From Pollutiaquabacter aromativorans (GTDB lineage Bacteria > Bacteroidota > Bacteroidia > AKYH767-A > 2013-40CM-41-45): a stretch of 64,000 nucleotides of DNA. Below, one piece after another: positions 40,896-51,600 of this stretch. The notes below the pieces were generated by a model. It saw nothing but the letters and a program-made list of their open reading frames with translations, ran no database searches and was not told the origin of the DNA. Location: the NCBI GenBank assembly GCA_049177215.1, contig CP185379.1, forward strand, positions 3,410,001 through 3,474,000, in the 5' to 3' direction. The translations under genes were made by a program, and so were the position numbers. Each line of letters opens with the position of its first letter. Positions within the stretch are counted from its first letter, which is position 1.

Positions 40896-41882
40896 ATGGA
40901 ATACAGAAAGCTTGGACGGTCAGGTTTACAAGTCAGCGCGTTGTCGCTGGGTTCCTGGCTCACCTTCGGTAAGCAGATCGGCGACGATGTAGCGGAACAG
41001 TTGATGCACGCGGCCTACGACGCGGGTGTGAACTTCTTCGACAATGCGGAGATCTACGCGCGCGGACAATCGGAGATCGTGATGGGAAACATCCTGGCGC
41101 GTTCCGGCTGGGATCGGAGCTCGTACCTTGTTTCTTCGAAAGCCTATTTCGGAACGGAAGGAGCGAAGTCGAAGCCCAACCAGCGGGGTTTGTCGCGCAA
41201 GCATCTCGTCGAAGCCTGCGAAGCGGCGCTCCGGCGACTGCAGGTCGATTACCTGGACCTTTATTTCTGTCATCGTCCCGACAAGCAGACGCCCATCGAA
41301 GAAACCGTCTGGACCATGCACCAATTGGTACTGCAAGGGAAGATCCTGTATTGGGGAACTTCGGAATGGGACGCGTCCGAGATCATGGAGGCGATGCTGG
41401 TGGCCGAGCGACACCACCTGATCGCGCCGGTGATGGAGCAACCGCAGTATAATTTGCTGACGCGGGGCAAGCTGGAGCGGGAGTATCTGCACCTCTTCCG
41501 TTACCATGGTATCGGTACGACCATCTGGTCGCCGCTTGCCTCCGGGGTCTTGTCCGGAAAATACCTCGGCGCCTCCGATGAAGACACCCGTCTTAAGATG
41601 AAAGGCCTCGAATGGTTGCGCGAGCAAGTCTTGCGCGAAGAGGTCATGACGAAAGTGAAAGCCTTGAAGTCGCTCGCGGAGGAATGCGAAACCACCCTGC
41701 CGTTGTTATCCATCGCCTGGTGCCTGAAGAATCCGCATGTCAGCACGGTGATCCTGGGCGCGTCCCGGCTGAGCCAATTACAGGAGAACCTGGGCGCGCT
41801 GGACGTTGTACCCCGACTGACGCAGGAGCGGATGGATCGTATCGATCAGATCTTCCCCAAACCGATTCTTCCGGAGTATTGA
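40896..41882 (+). CDS. Aldo/keto reductase (KCNAB-like subgroup)
   Basis: A 328-residue NADPH-dependent oxidoreductase of the aldo/keto reductase superfamily. The N-terminus MEYRKLGRSGLQVSALSLGS is typical. The catalytic tetrad is visible: Asp and Tyr in FFDNAEIYARGQSE, Lys in YLVSSKAYFG and His in LYFCHRPDKQTP. The NADPH-binding end is 'VSTVILGASRLSQLQENLGA'. The AQYNLL-type segment 'MEQPQYNLLTRGKLEREYL' resembles potassium-channel beta-subunit relatives. The substrate cannot be told. Single gene with a downstream hairpin. Confidence 0.92.
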   Translation: MEYRKLGRSGLQVSALSLGSWLTFGKQIGDDVAEQLMHAAYDAGVNFFDNAEIYARGQSEIVMGNILARSGWDRSSYLVSSKAYFGTEGAKSKPNQRGLSRKHLVEACEAALRRLQVDYLDLYFCHRPDKQTPIEETVWTMHQLVLQGKILYWGTSEWDASEIMEAMLVAERHHLIAPVMEQPQYNLLTRGKLEREYLHLFRYHGIGTTIWSPLASGVLSGKYLGASDEDTRLKMKGLEWLREQVLREEVMTKVKALKSLAEECETTLPLLSIAWCLKNPHVSTVILGASRLSQLQENLGALDVVPRLTQERMDRIDQIFPKPILPEY

Positions 41883-42232
41883 TCGGAATGAACCGGTCTG
41901 AAAAGATGACGGGGAGGTTGGAGCGCCTCCCCGTTATCATGCTTAAAGAGTGGAAAGTTGGAGTTCGTGCTGCAAAAGGGGTAAACTGATCAGGCAACCT
42001 TGGGAGTCTGCGAACCATCCGAAGTATACCGGAGCCAATGATACGGGGCTCACAATCAATATTTGCGGCGGTCTATGGACCGGTACTGCCGGGCTGACGA
42101 ACGGTCGGGGAGAGCGAACGAACGGCTTGCCTGTATTGCCGGAATCGGGAAGCCGTTGTAATTTCGAAGAGGGACGGGAACAGCCCTCATCCGGAACGTG
42201 ATGGGGTTGGGCGGTACCGCTGTCCGGCCCGA
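41883..42232. other. Intergenic stretch with a hairpin, otherwise empty
   Basis: Between the aldo/keto reductase and the histidine kinase lie 350 bases. A strong hairpin (ACGGGGAGG...CCTCCCCGT, 41905-41938) sits just after the reductase stop. I see no gene or further repeat in the remainder; short frames there are not convincing. Confidence 0.5.
41905..41938 (+). terminator. Probable terminator after the aldo/keto reductase
   Basis: A stem GATgACGGGGAGG / CCTCCCCGTtATC of about 12 bp, 22 bases after the stop codon. No T tract follows, so its activity is less certain. Confidence 0.55.
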
Positions 42233-43075
42233 GTGTTTGAGGATTTCGTTGTGTCTGTTTCTAACCCGCTTCTGCTTTTATCGACGCCTGCCGACACGGT
42301 GACCCTTGTCTTCTTATTGTTGGTCCCGGTAGTCGTGATTTTTCTGTTCATGGTATTCGTCATTTACCGGATTCGCCGTGAGCAGCAGGTGCGGCAACGT
42401 GAAGCAGAACTGCGGGAACAAACGGCCGAGATGGAGATGAAAGCGCTGCGCGCGCAGGTCAATCCGCACTTCATCTTCAACAGCCTGCAGAGCATCCACC
42501 TCTTTATCCAAAAGCACGATCACGAGCATGCCGGGAAGTATCTCCTGAAATTCTCCGGACTCATCCGGCTGGTGCTGGAAAACTCCGAGCACAAAGAGAT
42601 ACCCCTGGCGGAAGAGTTAAAAGCCCTTGAATTGTATATGCAATTGGAACAATTGCGCGTCAGAAACGGCTTCGATTATCATTTCGATATTACTGACGGA
42701 TTGGATCCTGAAGCCGTGTACGTTCCGCCCTTGTTGTTGCAACCCTTTGTAGAAAACTCCATCTGGCACGGATTGCACCATCGTGCTTCGAAAGGCGCGA
42801 TATGGCTGCGGTTCGGTAAGCGAGCCGACATGCTGGAGATCGAGCTAAAAGACAATGGAGCTGCGGCACCGGACAATGTCGATCCCGGGGCACAGCCGAT
42901 GAATTCGGAAAAGCGTAAATCCATGGGTACATCCATTACCCGGCAGCGTTTGGAACTGCTGAATCGTTCCCGCGCGGCACAGTCGGTGATTCAGCTCGAA
43001 GACATCCGCGATGCCGAAGGAACGTATGCCGGGAAACGGGTATTCGTGCGTATCCCGTTGATCGAGGAGGACTAA
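42233..43075 (+). CDS. LytS-type membrane sensor histidine kinase
   Basis: A 280-residue histidine kinase of the His_kinase (LytS/YehU) family. One membrane helix at about 20-43 (TVTLVFLLLVPVVVIFLFMV) is followed by a coiled coil and the phospho-acceptor motif VNPHFIFNSLQSIHLFI. The ATPase part has an N-box-like PPLLLQPFVENSIWHGLHHR and a 'MGTSITRQRLELLNR' G2-like segment. The sensor part is minimal. The GTG at 42233 is the furthest start; a start a few codons later is equally possible. It forms a two-component pair with the LytTR regulator 25 bases downstream. Confidence 0.9.
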   Translation: MFEDFVVSVSNPLLLLSTPADTVTLVFLLLVPVVVIFLFMVFVIYRIRREQQVRQREAELREQTAEMEMKALRAQVNPHFIFNSLQSIHLFIQKHDHEHAGKYLLKFSGLIRLVLENSEHKEIPLAEELKALELYMQLEQLRVRNGFDYHFDITDGLDPEAVYVPPLLLQPFVENSIWHGLHHRASKGAIWLRFGKRADMLEIELKDNGAAAPDNVDPGAQPMNSEKRKSMGTSITRQRLELLNRSRAAQSVIQLEDIRDAEGTYAGKRVFVRIPLIEED

Positions 43076-43100
43076 ACAATCTGTTACATGCGATCCTGAC

Positions 43101-43865
43101 ATGATGAATAACCGCTACAAGACCATGATCGTCGACGACGAACCGGCGCAGCTCGAATCGTTGACCGGGATGTTGGGACGATTTCCGTCGTACGAACTTG
43201 TTGCAAGCTGCAGCAGCGTTCCGGAAGCCTTACGCGTATTGGCGGAGCAGCAACCGGACCTGCTCTTGCTCGACGTGATGCTGCCACCGGATACCGGTTT
43301 CGACCTGTTGGAGAAATTGCAGGAGCGTTCCTTCGAAGTGATCTTCACCACCTCGCATGCCGATTTCGCCATCCGGGCCTTGCGGGAAGCCGCGGTCGAC
43401 TACCTGTTGAAGCCGGTCGGCGAGGATGTATTGCGGGACGCGCTCTTCCGGTTCGAGCAGCGCTTTCGCGAGAAAGAAAAATCGGAACTGCGGCGGCTGG
43501 ATATCCTGTTGAACAATCTGCAGCAACTCGACAAAGGGCAGCGAACCCTGGCGTTACCGACCAACTTCGGGTTCCATTGTCTGCGGGTCGACGAGATCCT
43601 CCGCTGCGAATCGGACGGTAACTACACGACGGTTCACGCGCTGGAAGGAAAGCCGATTCTCATCTGCCGGACCATGAAAGAGTTCGAGGACCTGTTGGTT
43701 GACCACACCCAGTTCTTTCGCATTCATCGGTCGCACATCATCAACATGCGCTTCGTGAAAGAGATACTCAAGAACGACGGTCTGGTGAGAATGCGTGACG
43801 GAAAGGAGCTGGAAATTTCGAGACGTCGTCGCGAAGAGTTTTATGACGCCTTTATGCGCCTCTGA
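43101..43865 (+). CDS. LytTR-family response regulator
   Basis: A 254-residue regulator. Receiver domain at about 6-125 with acidic DDEPAQ, phospho-acceptor Asp in LLLLDVMLPPDTGFDLL and Lys in YLLKPVGED. The LytTR DNA-binding domain at about 150-250 contains ILRCESDGNYTTVHALEG, FFRIHRSHIINMRFVKEI and MRDGKELEISRRRREEF. It is the cognate partner of the kinase encoded just upstream and presumably a transcription factor; target genes are not evident. Confidence 0.93.
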   Translation: MMNNRYKTMIVDDEPAQLESLTGMLGRFPSYELVASCSSVPEALRVLAEQQPDLLLLDVMLPPDTGFDLLEKLQERSFEVIFTTSHADFAIRALREAAVDYLLKPVGEDVLRDALFRFEQRFREKEKSELRRLDILLNNLQQLDKGQRTLALPTNFGFHCLRVDEILRCESDGNYTTVHALEGKPILICRTMKEFEDLLVDHTQFFRIHRSHIINMRFVKEILKNDGLVRMRDGKELEISRRRREEFYDAFMRL

Positions 43866-44147
43866 GTCCCGCCATTCACTCGTCCGGTTCGGCCATTGAT
43901 GGTCGAAATCCAACCGCTTGCTCAGTCGGACCGGTCAGTTCATACGCTTCCACTAGTTTTATCCATGGAGGAGCCTTTTCGGCTTTCATGGGACCTTTTC
44001 GGCGCTAACGCGCAGGATCAGTTTATTTTTCGCACGACCTCAACAATTTCGGAAGCGCCAAGCTGCCGGTTGACGAAGTGATGGGTAGTCCGGGACCGGC
44101 AGCTCTTCCGATAAACTTGCTCGTGTATCACCAATCCACAACCAACC

Positions 44148-45011
44148 ATGAAAAACAGTATCCTGCGCCTCTCTGTTCTGCTTGCCTTCCTGTATTCCTG
44201 CAGCGGCAACACATCTTCCAACTCCACCGAAAGCGGTTCCAGTCCGCAAGCCCTGATGAAATCGTACGCAGGCGCTGCCGCGAACTCCGCGCCCGGTTAT
44301 GAAACCTGCAACACGTATCCCGGTTCCAATCACCGGATCTGTTACCGGACCCTGCTGCGTCTGACACAGGCGTTCATCCGGAAGTATTCGGAAGACGCCA
44401 CCTTAAACGGCCTCGGCGGATACCTCGACAAGGAGTCGTTGTTGTCGGCGATGAATGCGGACGCGTCGTACAACGGGATCGTCTTCACCACCGCGTATTA
44501 CAACGGAACGTTCAAGAATGAATCCTACCTCGCCTACCAGGGCATGAAAGTCGAGGACAGCAAGGAGATCCCCTGCGAATTGCAGAAGACGGACTATTAT
44601 CCAGTCAGCACCTCGCAATTCATCTATACGGAAACCGATACGACACTTTCGGCTATTTCCGACTTCCTGGCACAGGAGCCGGAGCCGATCGAACCCATGA
44701 CTACTTTCCAGGCAGGCAACAACCTGGAGACCAATGCCGGCACCTTTCTTTCGCACTTTCTCTCGGCAGGATCCGCCGCCAATCAGCGAAGCTGTTTCTT
44801 TTTCGGAAAGACGGAACTGGAGGCCTTGTTGAATCAGGAAGGTTGCGTGGGCATGCGTTTTCTATGGGGCTTTGAAGAGGAAAGGAGCAGTGATAAAGTG
44901 CGTATCTTGCTCATCGGGGTGGATGACGAGGGGAACAACCTGCTCGTCAAGCCAGGTACCAGCAGTGATGAGGCGATCTACATGGAACGTGGATGGCCGC
45001 CTGCAGATTAA
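44148..45011 (+). CDS. Lipoprotein of unknown function
   Basis: A 287-residue putative lipoprotein: signal peptide MKNSILRLSVLLAFLYSC with Cys at 18. The mature domain has Cys residues in CNTYPGSNHRICYRTLLR and helical segments 'GGYLDKESLLSAMNADASYN'. The C-terminal part 'RILLIGVDDEGNNLLVK' is beta-rich. It is not recognised as a family. A 7-helix membrane protein gene follows 2 bases later, so the two are co-expressed. Confidence 0.65.
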   Translation: MKNSILRLSVLLAFLYSCSGNTSSNSTESGSSPQALMKSYAGAAANSAPGYETCNTYPGSNHRICYRTLLRLTQAFIRKYSEDATLNGLGGYLDKESLLSAMNADASYNGIVFTTAYYNGTFKNESYLAYQGMKVEDSKEIPCELQKTDYYPVSTSQFIYTETDTTLSAISDFLAQEPEPIEPMTTFQAGNNLETNAGTFLSHFLSAGSAANQRSCFFFGKTELEALLNQEGCVGMRFLWGFEEERSSDKVRILLIGVDDEGNNLLVKPGTSSDEAIYMERGWPPAD

Positions 45012-45013
45012 GC

Positions 45014-45700
45014 ATGGATACAGAACATCTGCGTTTCTTCTTCGGACACATGGCCATGGCGATCACCGCCATGGTCTTGCTTTTTTCCATCTTCCGCTAC
45101 CGGAATTTCAATGTTTTTGATTGGCAAATGTGGGCGTTCCTGTTTTATGGTCTTATAACCGATACCATTGCAAGACTCTCGTTCTCTTTTCCTCCCCGGG
45201 CGTATTTCGTGATCAATGTGTTCAACCTGTTCGAGAGCCTGTTTTTTCTGCTCTTTGCCCGACAGTTTGTTCAATCAGAAAAGTTGAAGAAACTACTCGT
45301 CATATTAGCGGCCCTTAGCCTATTGGCCTGGACGTGGTTTCAATTCAACCCCATCGATGGGGTCACGATCCACTTGAAGATGCATCCGACTTTTGGCAGC
45401 ATCTATTGTATCCTGTCAACCTTCCTCTATGCGTATCTGTTGCTGCGACTGATCGAAAGCCGGACCAATGTATTCCGGCAATCCACCTTCTGGTACGTGT
45501 TGGGTATTTTTTTCTCCAGTTTCACGGCCTACCTGATGCAAGCCTTGATCTCCGACGAGGTGCACAACCGCATTTGGTTTCTGAACGGAATCTTCAATTC
45601 ACTTACCTCCTTTTTGTTCCTGATTGGCTTCCTGCAGGTGGGTCGCGGCATTCAACAGGTTGTTGGCCAAAATCTGGTTTCGAAAAAAGGGGCGAATTGA
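45014..45700 (+). CDS. Multi-spanning membrane protein of unknown function
   Basis: A 228-residue protein with about seven predicted membrane helices (for example FFFGHMAMAITAMVLLFSIF, AYFVINVFNLFESLFFLLFA, IYCILSTFLYAYLLLRLI, WYVLGIFFSSFTAYLMQALI, FNSLTSFLFLIGFLQVG). The ATG at 45014 is preferred because the frame upstream overlaps the preceding lipoprotein gene. Similar seven-helix proteins are common in Bacteroidota near signalling genes; no specific family is claimed. Confidence 0.65.
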   Translation: MDTEHLRFFFGHMAMAITAMVLLFSIFRYRNFNVFDWQMWAFLFYGLITDTIARLSFSFPPRAYFVINVFNLFESLFFLLFARQFVQSEKLKKLLVILAALSLLAWTWFQFNPIDGVTIHLKMHPTFGSIYCILSTFLYAYLLLRLIESRTNVFRQSTFWYVLGIFFSSFTAYLMQALISDEVHNRIWFLNGIFNSLTSFLFLIGFLQVGRGIQQVVGQNLVSKKGAN

Positions 45701-45754
45701 TAACTTTCAGGGATAATTCCGGTATAAATTCTTTCCCGAACTCCTGTTAACACC

Positions 45755-48484
45755 ATGCCTGTACGTTTCCCGTCGCCTCGAACCCTGTTTTTCCTCGTCT
45801 TTTGCCTGTCTTTTACACTGGCTTCGCGTGCCGCTGCTCAGGAGCCTGCGATCCAGGCCAGCAACCTGTCGGTCACGGTCGGCTTGTGTAACCAGCTCGA
45901 CCTGACCTGGACCAACGGCGACGGCGCGGAGCGGATTGTGATAGCACGTTCCGTCAACGCGGTCAACCAGGCGCCGGCGGATGGTAATCAATACAACGCC
46001 TCTTCCGTTTTCGGGAGCGGCGATAACCTGGGCTTGGGCAATTTCGTTGTCTATGCAGGTAGCGGTAATTCGTTTTCCGTTACCGGCCTTACGGGCGGAC
46101 AAACCTATCATTTCGCTGTTTTCGAATACAACGGTTCCGGTGGAGGCACCGACTACCTGCTCAGTGGCGCACCGACCGGAAGCGAAACCGCCACCGGCGC
46201 CAGTGTGAACGTTTCCGCGAACGACCCGACACTTTGTGCCGGACAAAGCGCAACCCTGACAGCCAGCGGCGGACTGAATTATGCCTGGTCGCCTGCGAGC
46301 GGACTTTCGGCCACTACCGGTAATCCGGTCACGGCAACGCCTTCTGTCACGACGACTTACACCGTTGTCGGGATCGATATAAACGGATGTCGCGATACGG
46401 CTTACCAGGCGCTCACGGTATTTCCGCTTCCTACCGTTTCGCTCGGCGCCTTTTCCGCAGTCTGCGCTAACGCTCCCGCATTCACCCTGACCGGCGGTAC
46501 GCCTGCCGGTGGAACGTACAGCGGACTCGGCGTCAGCAGCGGTTCGTTCAATCCCGCCTCGGTGGGAGCCGGCAACTACGCGATCCAGTATACTTACACA
46601 GACGGAAATGGTTGTTCAGCTTCGGCTTCGTCGTCCATCACCGTCAATCCCGCTCCGACGGTTACGATCGGCAGCTTCAGTCCCGTATGCGCGAACAGCA
46701 GTCCGTTCGCTTTGACCGGCGGCAGTCCCGTCGGCGGAACCTACAGCGGACCGGGCGTGAGCTCCGGCATATTCAACCCCGCCGTTGCCGGCACGGGTAA
46801 TGCCGTCATCACCTATACCTATACGAACGCCTTCAATTGTGTGGCGTCCGATACTTCTGTAATCGTCGTCAGTGCCGCGCCGACCGTCAGTTTCTCCGCG
46901 CTCAGCAGCGTCTGCAGCAACGATGCTGCGTTTACCCTCAGCGGCGGTTTGCCCGCGGGAGGAACGTACTCCGGTACGGGCGTAAGTGCAGGATCGTTCG
47001 ACCCCGCCGCTGCCGGCAACGGGACATTCGTACTGACGTACAGTTATACGAACGGTTCAGGCTGCTCGGCTTCCGACACCTCGGCGATCACCGTGAATCA
47101 ATCGCCAACGGTAACGCTGGGTACGTTCAACAATGTATGCGTCAACGCCGCAGCGTTTTCGCTCACCGGCGGCTCTCCCGGCGGTGGTACTTACAGTGGC
47201 GCGGGTGTGGTCGGTACGACCTTTCGTCCATCGCAAGCCGGCGCGGGTGATCACTACATCTATTACACCTACACCAGCGCGCAGGGTTGTTCAGCGACGG
47301 ACTCCAGTGCCATCACCGTTTATGCATTGCCGGCCGTGACTTTGCCTACTTTCCCCTCAACGTGTCGTAACACGCCGGCTTTCCTGCTGAGCGGCGGCAT
47401 TCCTGCCGGCGGCAGCTACAGCGGTCCGGGCGTATCCTCGAATATCTTCAATCCGAATGTCGCCGGAACGGGTACGCACGTGATCATTTACTCGTACACG
47501 GACAGTCTGGGTTGTTCCGCCTCCACGGCTAATACGATCACCGTGAATACTCCTCCCACGGTTACCTTCGGAACGCTCAACGCAGTATGCCTCAACGCTG
47601 CGCCCTTTACACTGAGCGGAGGAAGTCCTTCCGGCGGTACGTACAACGGACCGGGTGTTACCTCGAATCAATTCACGGCATCGGTTGCCGGAGCAGGTCT
47701 TCAGACGCTTTCCTATACCTATACCGACAGCAACTCCTGTTCGAACACCGCCAGTGGCAGCATTTTCGTGAACGCCCTGCCGACGGTCACCTTTGCCTCA
47801 CTGCCGGATCGTTGTGTGAACGCGGGTCCATTGGCGTTGAGCGGAGGAAGTCCGGCCGGTGGTGTCTATAGCGGCACCGCGGTCGGTGGGACGAATTTCT
47901 ATCCGGGTATTGCCGGCCCCGGCACCTTCACCATTACCTACAGCTATACCGATTCCAACTCCTGCACCGGCAGCGACACATCCGCCATCCTGGTCAACCC
48001 GGCTCCGCTGCCGAACCTGGGCGCCGACACGACAGTTTGCGCAGATGGATCCATCACCCTGACCGCCGGCACCACCTTCTCCACCTATGTTTGGTCGAAT
48101 GGCGCCAACACGCCGTCCATCACGATCGATACGACGGGAAGAGGGATGGGTACCTTTTCATTCCGCCTTACCGTGACCAACAGCTTCGGTTGTGCGGGCC
48201 GCGATACCATCGCGGTGACGTTCGATATCTGTAACGGAGTATCAGCACCCGGACAGTTGGATGCTTTGCAGGTTTATCCCAACCCGGCGCAGCAGGAACT
48301 CCGCATCAACAGCGCGGAGCGAATCGATGTTCGCTGGTTCGATGAAACCGGTATGCTGGTTCGGACGGATCGGTTATTCGCCGGAACAAATCGGATCGCT
48401 CCCGGCCTGCCCGCTGGCATCTACTTTTTGCGCTTTGAGCGTGACGGATTGATGCAAACGATTCGGGTCATCTTACTCCCGTAG
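45755..48484 (+). CDS. Large secreted repeat protein with type IX sorting domain
   Basis: A 909-residue surface protein. After a signal peptide (about 1-29), a fibronectin-like module ('RIVIARSVNAVNQAPADGNQ', 'GGQTYHFAVFEYNGSG') and a PKD-like module ('CAGQSATLTASGGLNYAWSP') come seven tandem modules of about 75 residues with the pattern 'PTVT.g.f..VC.N...F.L.GG.P.GGTYSG.GV....F.p..aG.G...i.YtYT...gCsa.d.s.I.VN'. The two conserved Cys may pair. The C-terminus holds the sorting domain (LQVYPNPAQQELRIN, LPAGIYFLRF). The regular modules suggest an adhesin or surface fibre. Confidence 0.88.
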   Translation: MPVRFPSPRTLFFLVFCLSFTLASRAAAQEPAIQASNLSVTVGLCNQLDLTWTNGDGAERIVIARSVNAVNQAPADGNQYNASSVFGSGDNLGLGNFVVYAGSGNSFSVTGLTGGQTYHFAVFEYNGSGGGTDYLLSGAPTGSETATGASVNVSANDPTLCAGQSATLTASGGLNYAWSPASGLSATTGNPVTATPSVTTTYTVVGIDINGCRDTAYQALTVFPLPTVSLGAFSAVCANAPAFTLTGGTPAGGTYSGLGVSSGSFNPASVGAGNYAIQYTYTDGNGCSASASSSITVNPAPTVTIGSFSPVCANSSPFALTGGSPVGGTYSGPGVSSGIFNPAVAGTGNAVITYTYTNAFNCVASDTSVIVVSAAPTVSFSALSSVCSNDAAFTLSGGLPAGGTYSGTGVSAGSFDPAAAGNGTFVLTYSYTNGSGCSASDTSAITVNQSPTVTLGTFNNVCVNAAAFSLTGGSPGGGTYSGAGVVGTTFRPSQAGAGDHYIYYTYTSAQGCSATDSSAITVYALPAVTLPTFPSTCRNTPAFLLSGGIPAGGSYSGPGVSSNIFNPNVAGTGTHVIIYSYTDSLGCSASTANTITVNTPPTVTFGTLNAVCLNAAPFTLSGGSPSGGTYNGPGVTSNQFTASVAGAGLQTLSYTYTDSNSCSNTASGSIFVNALPTVTFASLPDRCVNAGPLALSGGSPAGGVYSGTAVGGTNFYPGIAGPGTFTITYSYTDSNSCTGSDTSAILVNPAPLPNLGADTTVCADGSITLTAGTTFSTYVWSNGANTPSITIDTTGRGMGTFSFRLTVTNSFGCAGRDTIAVTFDICNGVSAPGQLDALQVYPNPAQQELRINSAERIDVRWFDETGMLVRTDRLFAGTNRIAPGLPAGIYFLRFERDGLMQTIRVILLP

Positions 48485-48668
48485 CATCGCTTTCCACATT
48501 AATTATTCATTAAGTGAGTACTCAAAACGGTATTTAGCCGTCCATTTCGGCTATTCCACCATCATTTTTACGTTGCTCATCCCATTTTCAGGTTTTAAAG
48601 GGCTCATTTCAATACTTTTACAACCCGAAACCCTCTGCCTGCGTAATTGTTAAAACGGGTAGCACCTC

Positions 48669-51600
48669 ATGCCTCGTTCAGGTTTCAAACTCGACTTTCA
48701 ATACGGCTACACCCTGCTTTTTAGCTTGTTGCTCGGCGGGATGACCGCGAGCGCGCAAACCGTATTGCTCGACGACTTCAATCGGGCCAACAATAATACG
48801 GTTGGCAATGGCTGGAATGAGACCGAAACCGTTGCAGGTACCGGCGCTACCATCAGTGGCAATAACCTGCGATTAGCCAGTACCACTTCCGGAAAAGACT
48901 ACGTTTGGCGCGATGTCAGTACCTATTATAATACGGTACTGAACACCAATACCGGAACACTGACCTGGGCGTTCAATCTGCGCCAGTCGCGAACGGATCC
49001 TAGCGGATTCGACGCGGGTAATTTCGGAATCGCGTTCGTCCTCGGGGCTTCTTCCAGTAACTTTCTAAGCGGTTCGAGCGGATACGCGGTGGTATTGGGT
49101 AACTCCTTGTCCGGCGACAACCTGCGCCTGGTGCGCTTCGCCAGCGGGATGAACACCAACGCCGCCCTAACCAACGTCATCTCACCGGCGATCGATTATG
49201 CCAACCAGTACATGGCGGTGCGGGTCACATATAACCCCGTAGGAAACGCCTGGACCCTGGAAGCCGATACCACGAACGCGGGCGTGTTCGAGGATCCTGT
49301 CAGCGGCGCAACCTACGTTTCGCTCGGTTCCGCATCCGATGCCACCTATACCGGAGTCGATCTGATGTACCTGGGTTGCCTCTGGAATCACAACACCGCA
49401 GCGGGGGATGCCGGCCTGTTTGATAACATCTATGTTCCTTCCGCCTGCAGTCCCAGTCCGGAGCCCACTACGCAAGCGACCAATGTGACCTTTACGTCGA
49501 TCGGCGCCGGTGCGATGACCGTCAACTGGACGCGTGGTAACGGAACCTTCGTCATCGTGATCGGTCGACAGGGTGGGGCCGTCACCAGTACGCCAACTGA
49601 CGGAGCTTCCTATTCCGCCAGCTCCACCTGGGGTTCAGGAACGCTCATGGCCGCGAACGAGTATGTGGTCTATAGCGGATCGGGAACGTCCGTGAATGTA
49701 ACCGGACTCAATGCATCCACTTCGTATAGCTTCTCTGTTTTCGAATTCAACGGCACCGGTTGTACCACCAACTATCTGTTGACCACACCGGCGACGGGTA
49801 CGCAATCCACGGCCAGTTGTGTGCTTGCCGCGGAGCCGACGGTCGGGGCTTCGGGCGTGAACACCTCGCACCTGCTTTCCAATTCCGTGCAGTTGAACTG
49901 GACGCGCGGCAACGGGACCTACTGTATCGTCGTGTGCCGGGCACTCAGCGCGGTGACGACCCCTCCGATCGACGGCCAGAGTTACACCGCGAATGCCGCG
50001 TACGGACTGGGATCAACGACCGCTCCGGGCGAGTACATCGTTTATCAGGGGACCGGTACCAGTGTCGTGGTCACCGGCATCATTCCCAACACCACCTACT
50101 ATTTCGCCGTGTTCGAGATGAACGGCTCGGGTTGCAACTCGAACTATTACGTCCCCGCGGTGCTCGCTTCCGCCAACGCCACCACGCCGGCGATCGGAAC
50201 CTACAACTGGTACTACGGTAACATGCATGCGCATTCGGATTATTCCGACGGCGACATGGACAACACCTGTAACGGCGCCGGCAGCGCGACCTGTTGTTAC
50301 AGCATCGGGCAGACCGCGCTCAACTTCAATTTCATGGGCATCTCGGATCACAATCACAACGAAGGTCCGGTGATGACGCCCGCCAAATACGCCAGCGGCC
50401 TCTCGGAAGCCACGGCATATACCGCCGCCAACCCGACCTTCATCGCCTTCTACGGCATGGAGTTCGGTACGATATCTACGGGCGGACACGTCACCATCTA
50501 CGGCATCAACCAATTGCTGGGTTGGAATACCGGTAATTACAATGTCTATGTAGCGAAAGGTGACTACAACACCGTGTTCAACATGGTGGCTTCGACCCCC
50601 GGCGCGTTTACCACGCTGTGTCACCCGAACAATACCGATTTCGGTAACATCCTGGGGTCCGCCTACAACGCGACGTATGATAACGCGATCGTCGGTTGTG
50701 CGGTAAAGAACGGCCCGTTCTCCTCCACCAACATCACCTATTCGGATCCCGCGCCCGGTAACACCGTTTCCTTTTTCAACCAGATGCTGGCCAAGGGCTA
50801 TCACCTGGGCCCGACGGTCGATCAGGACAATCACAATTCATCGACGATGGGCAAGTCGAACCAGGGCCGCACGGTGGTGCTGGCCACCGCGCTCGACAAG
50901 ACCTCCGTCAATGATGCCATGCTGAACATGCGTTTCTACGCGACGGAAGATTACAACATCCGTGTCTCGTATACGGTGAACGGCAACCTGCCGATGGGTA
51001 CGATCATCACGCAGACGATCAATCCGACCTTCAACGTCAGCGTAACAGATCCTGACGGCGAAAGCGTGTCGCAAATCCGCCTGATGTACGGCGTGCCGGG
51101 CAGCGGTTCCAACCCCACGGCACTCACCACCGTAAGCAGCGCGAGCTCGCTGACGTACACGCATAGCTTCGGCACCGGTACCTATTACTACTACGCGGAG
51201 ATCACGCAGCCGGATGGCAATGTCACCTGGACCTCGCCCATCTGGTACACCAAGATCCCGCAACCGCTTCCGATCGAATTGCTTTCGTTTACCGGAAAAG
51301 TCACCGATCCGGGTAATCGCCTGGAATGGGTAACGGCCACGGAAACCAACAACGACTATTTCTCCCTGGAGCGTAGCCGCGACGGCCTGGAGTTTTCAAC
51401 GATCGCGCGCGTCGACGGAGCCGGCAATTCGAGCCAGCCCCTGCAGTACCAATACCTCGATACCGAGGCCGGTGACGGACTGTGGTACTACCGCTTGCGC
51501 CAGAACGACTTTGATGGCAACTTTTCCTACAGCGATCCGGTCGCGTTGCGTCGCGGTAAGTTGAAAGACCGTTTTTCCGTTTATCCCAACCCGACAGCCG

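Noticed and set aside
41950..42201. An 83-codon frame between the aldo/keto reductase and the histidine kinase
   Set aside because: No domain, no ribosome-binding context and no similarity recognised.
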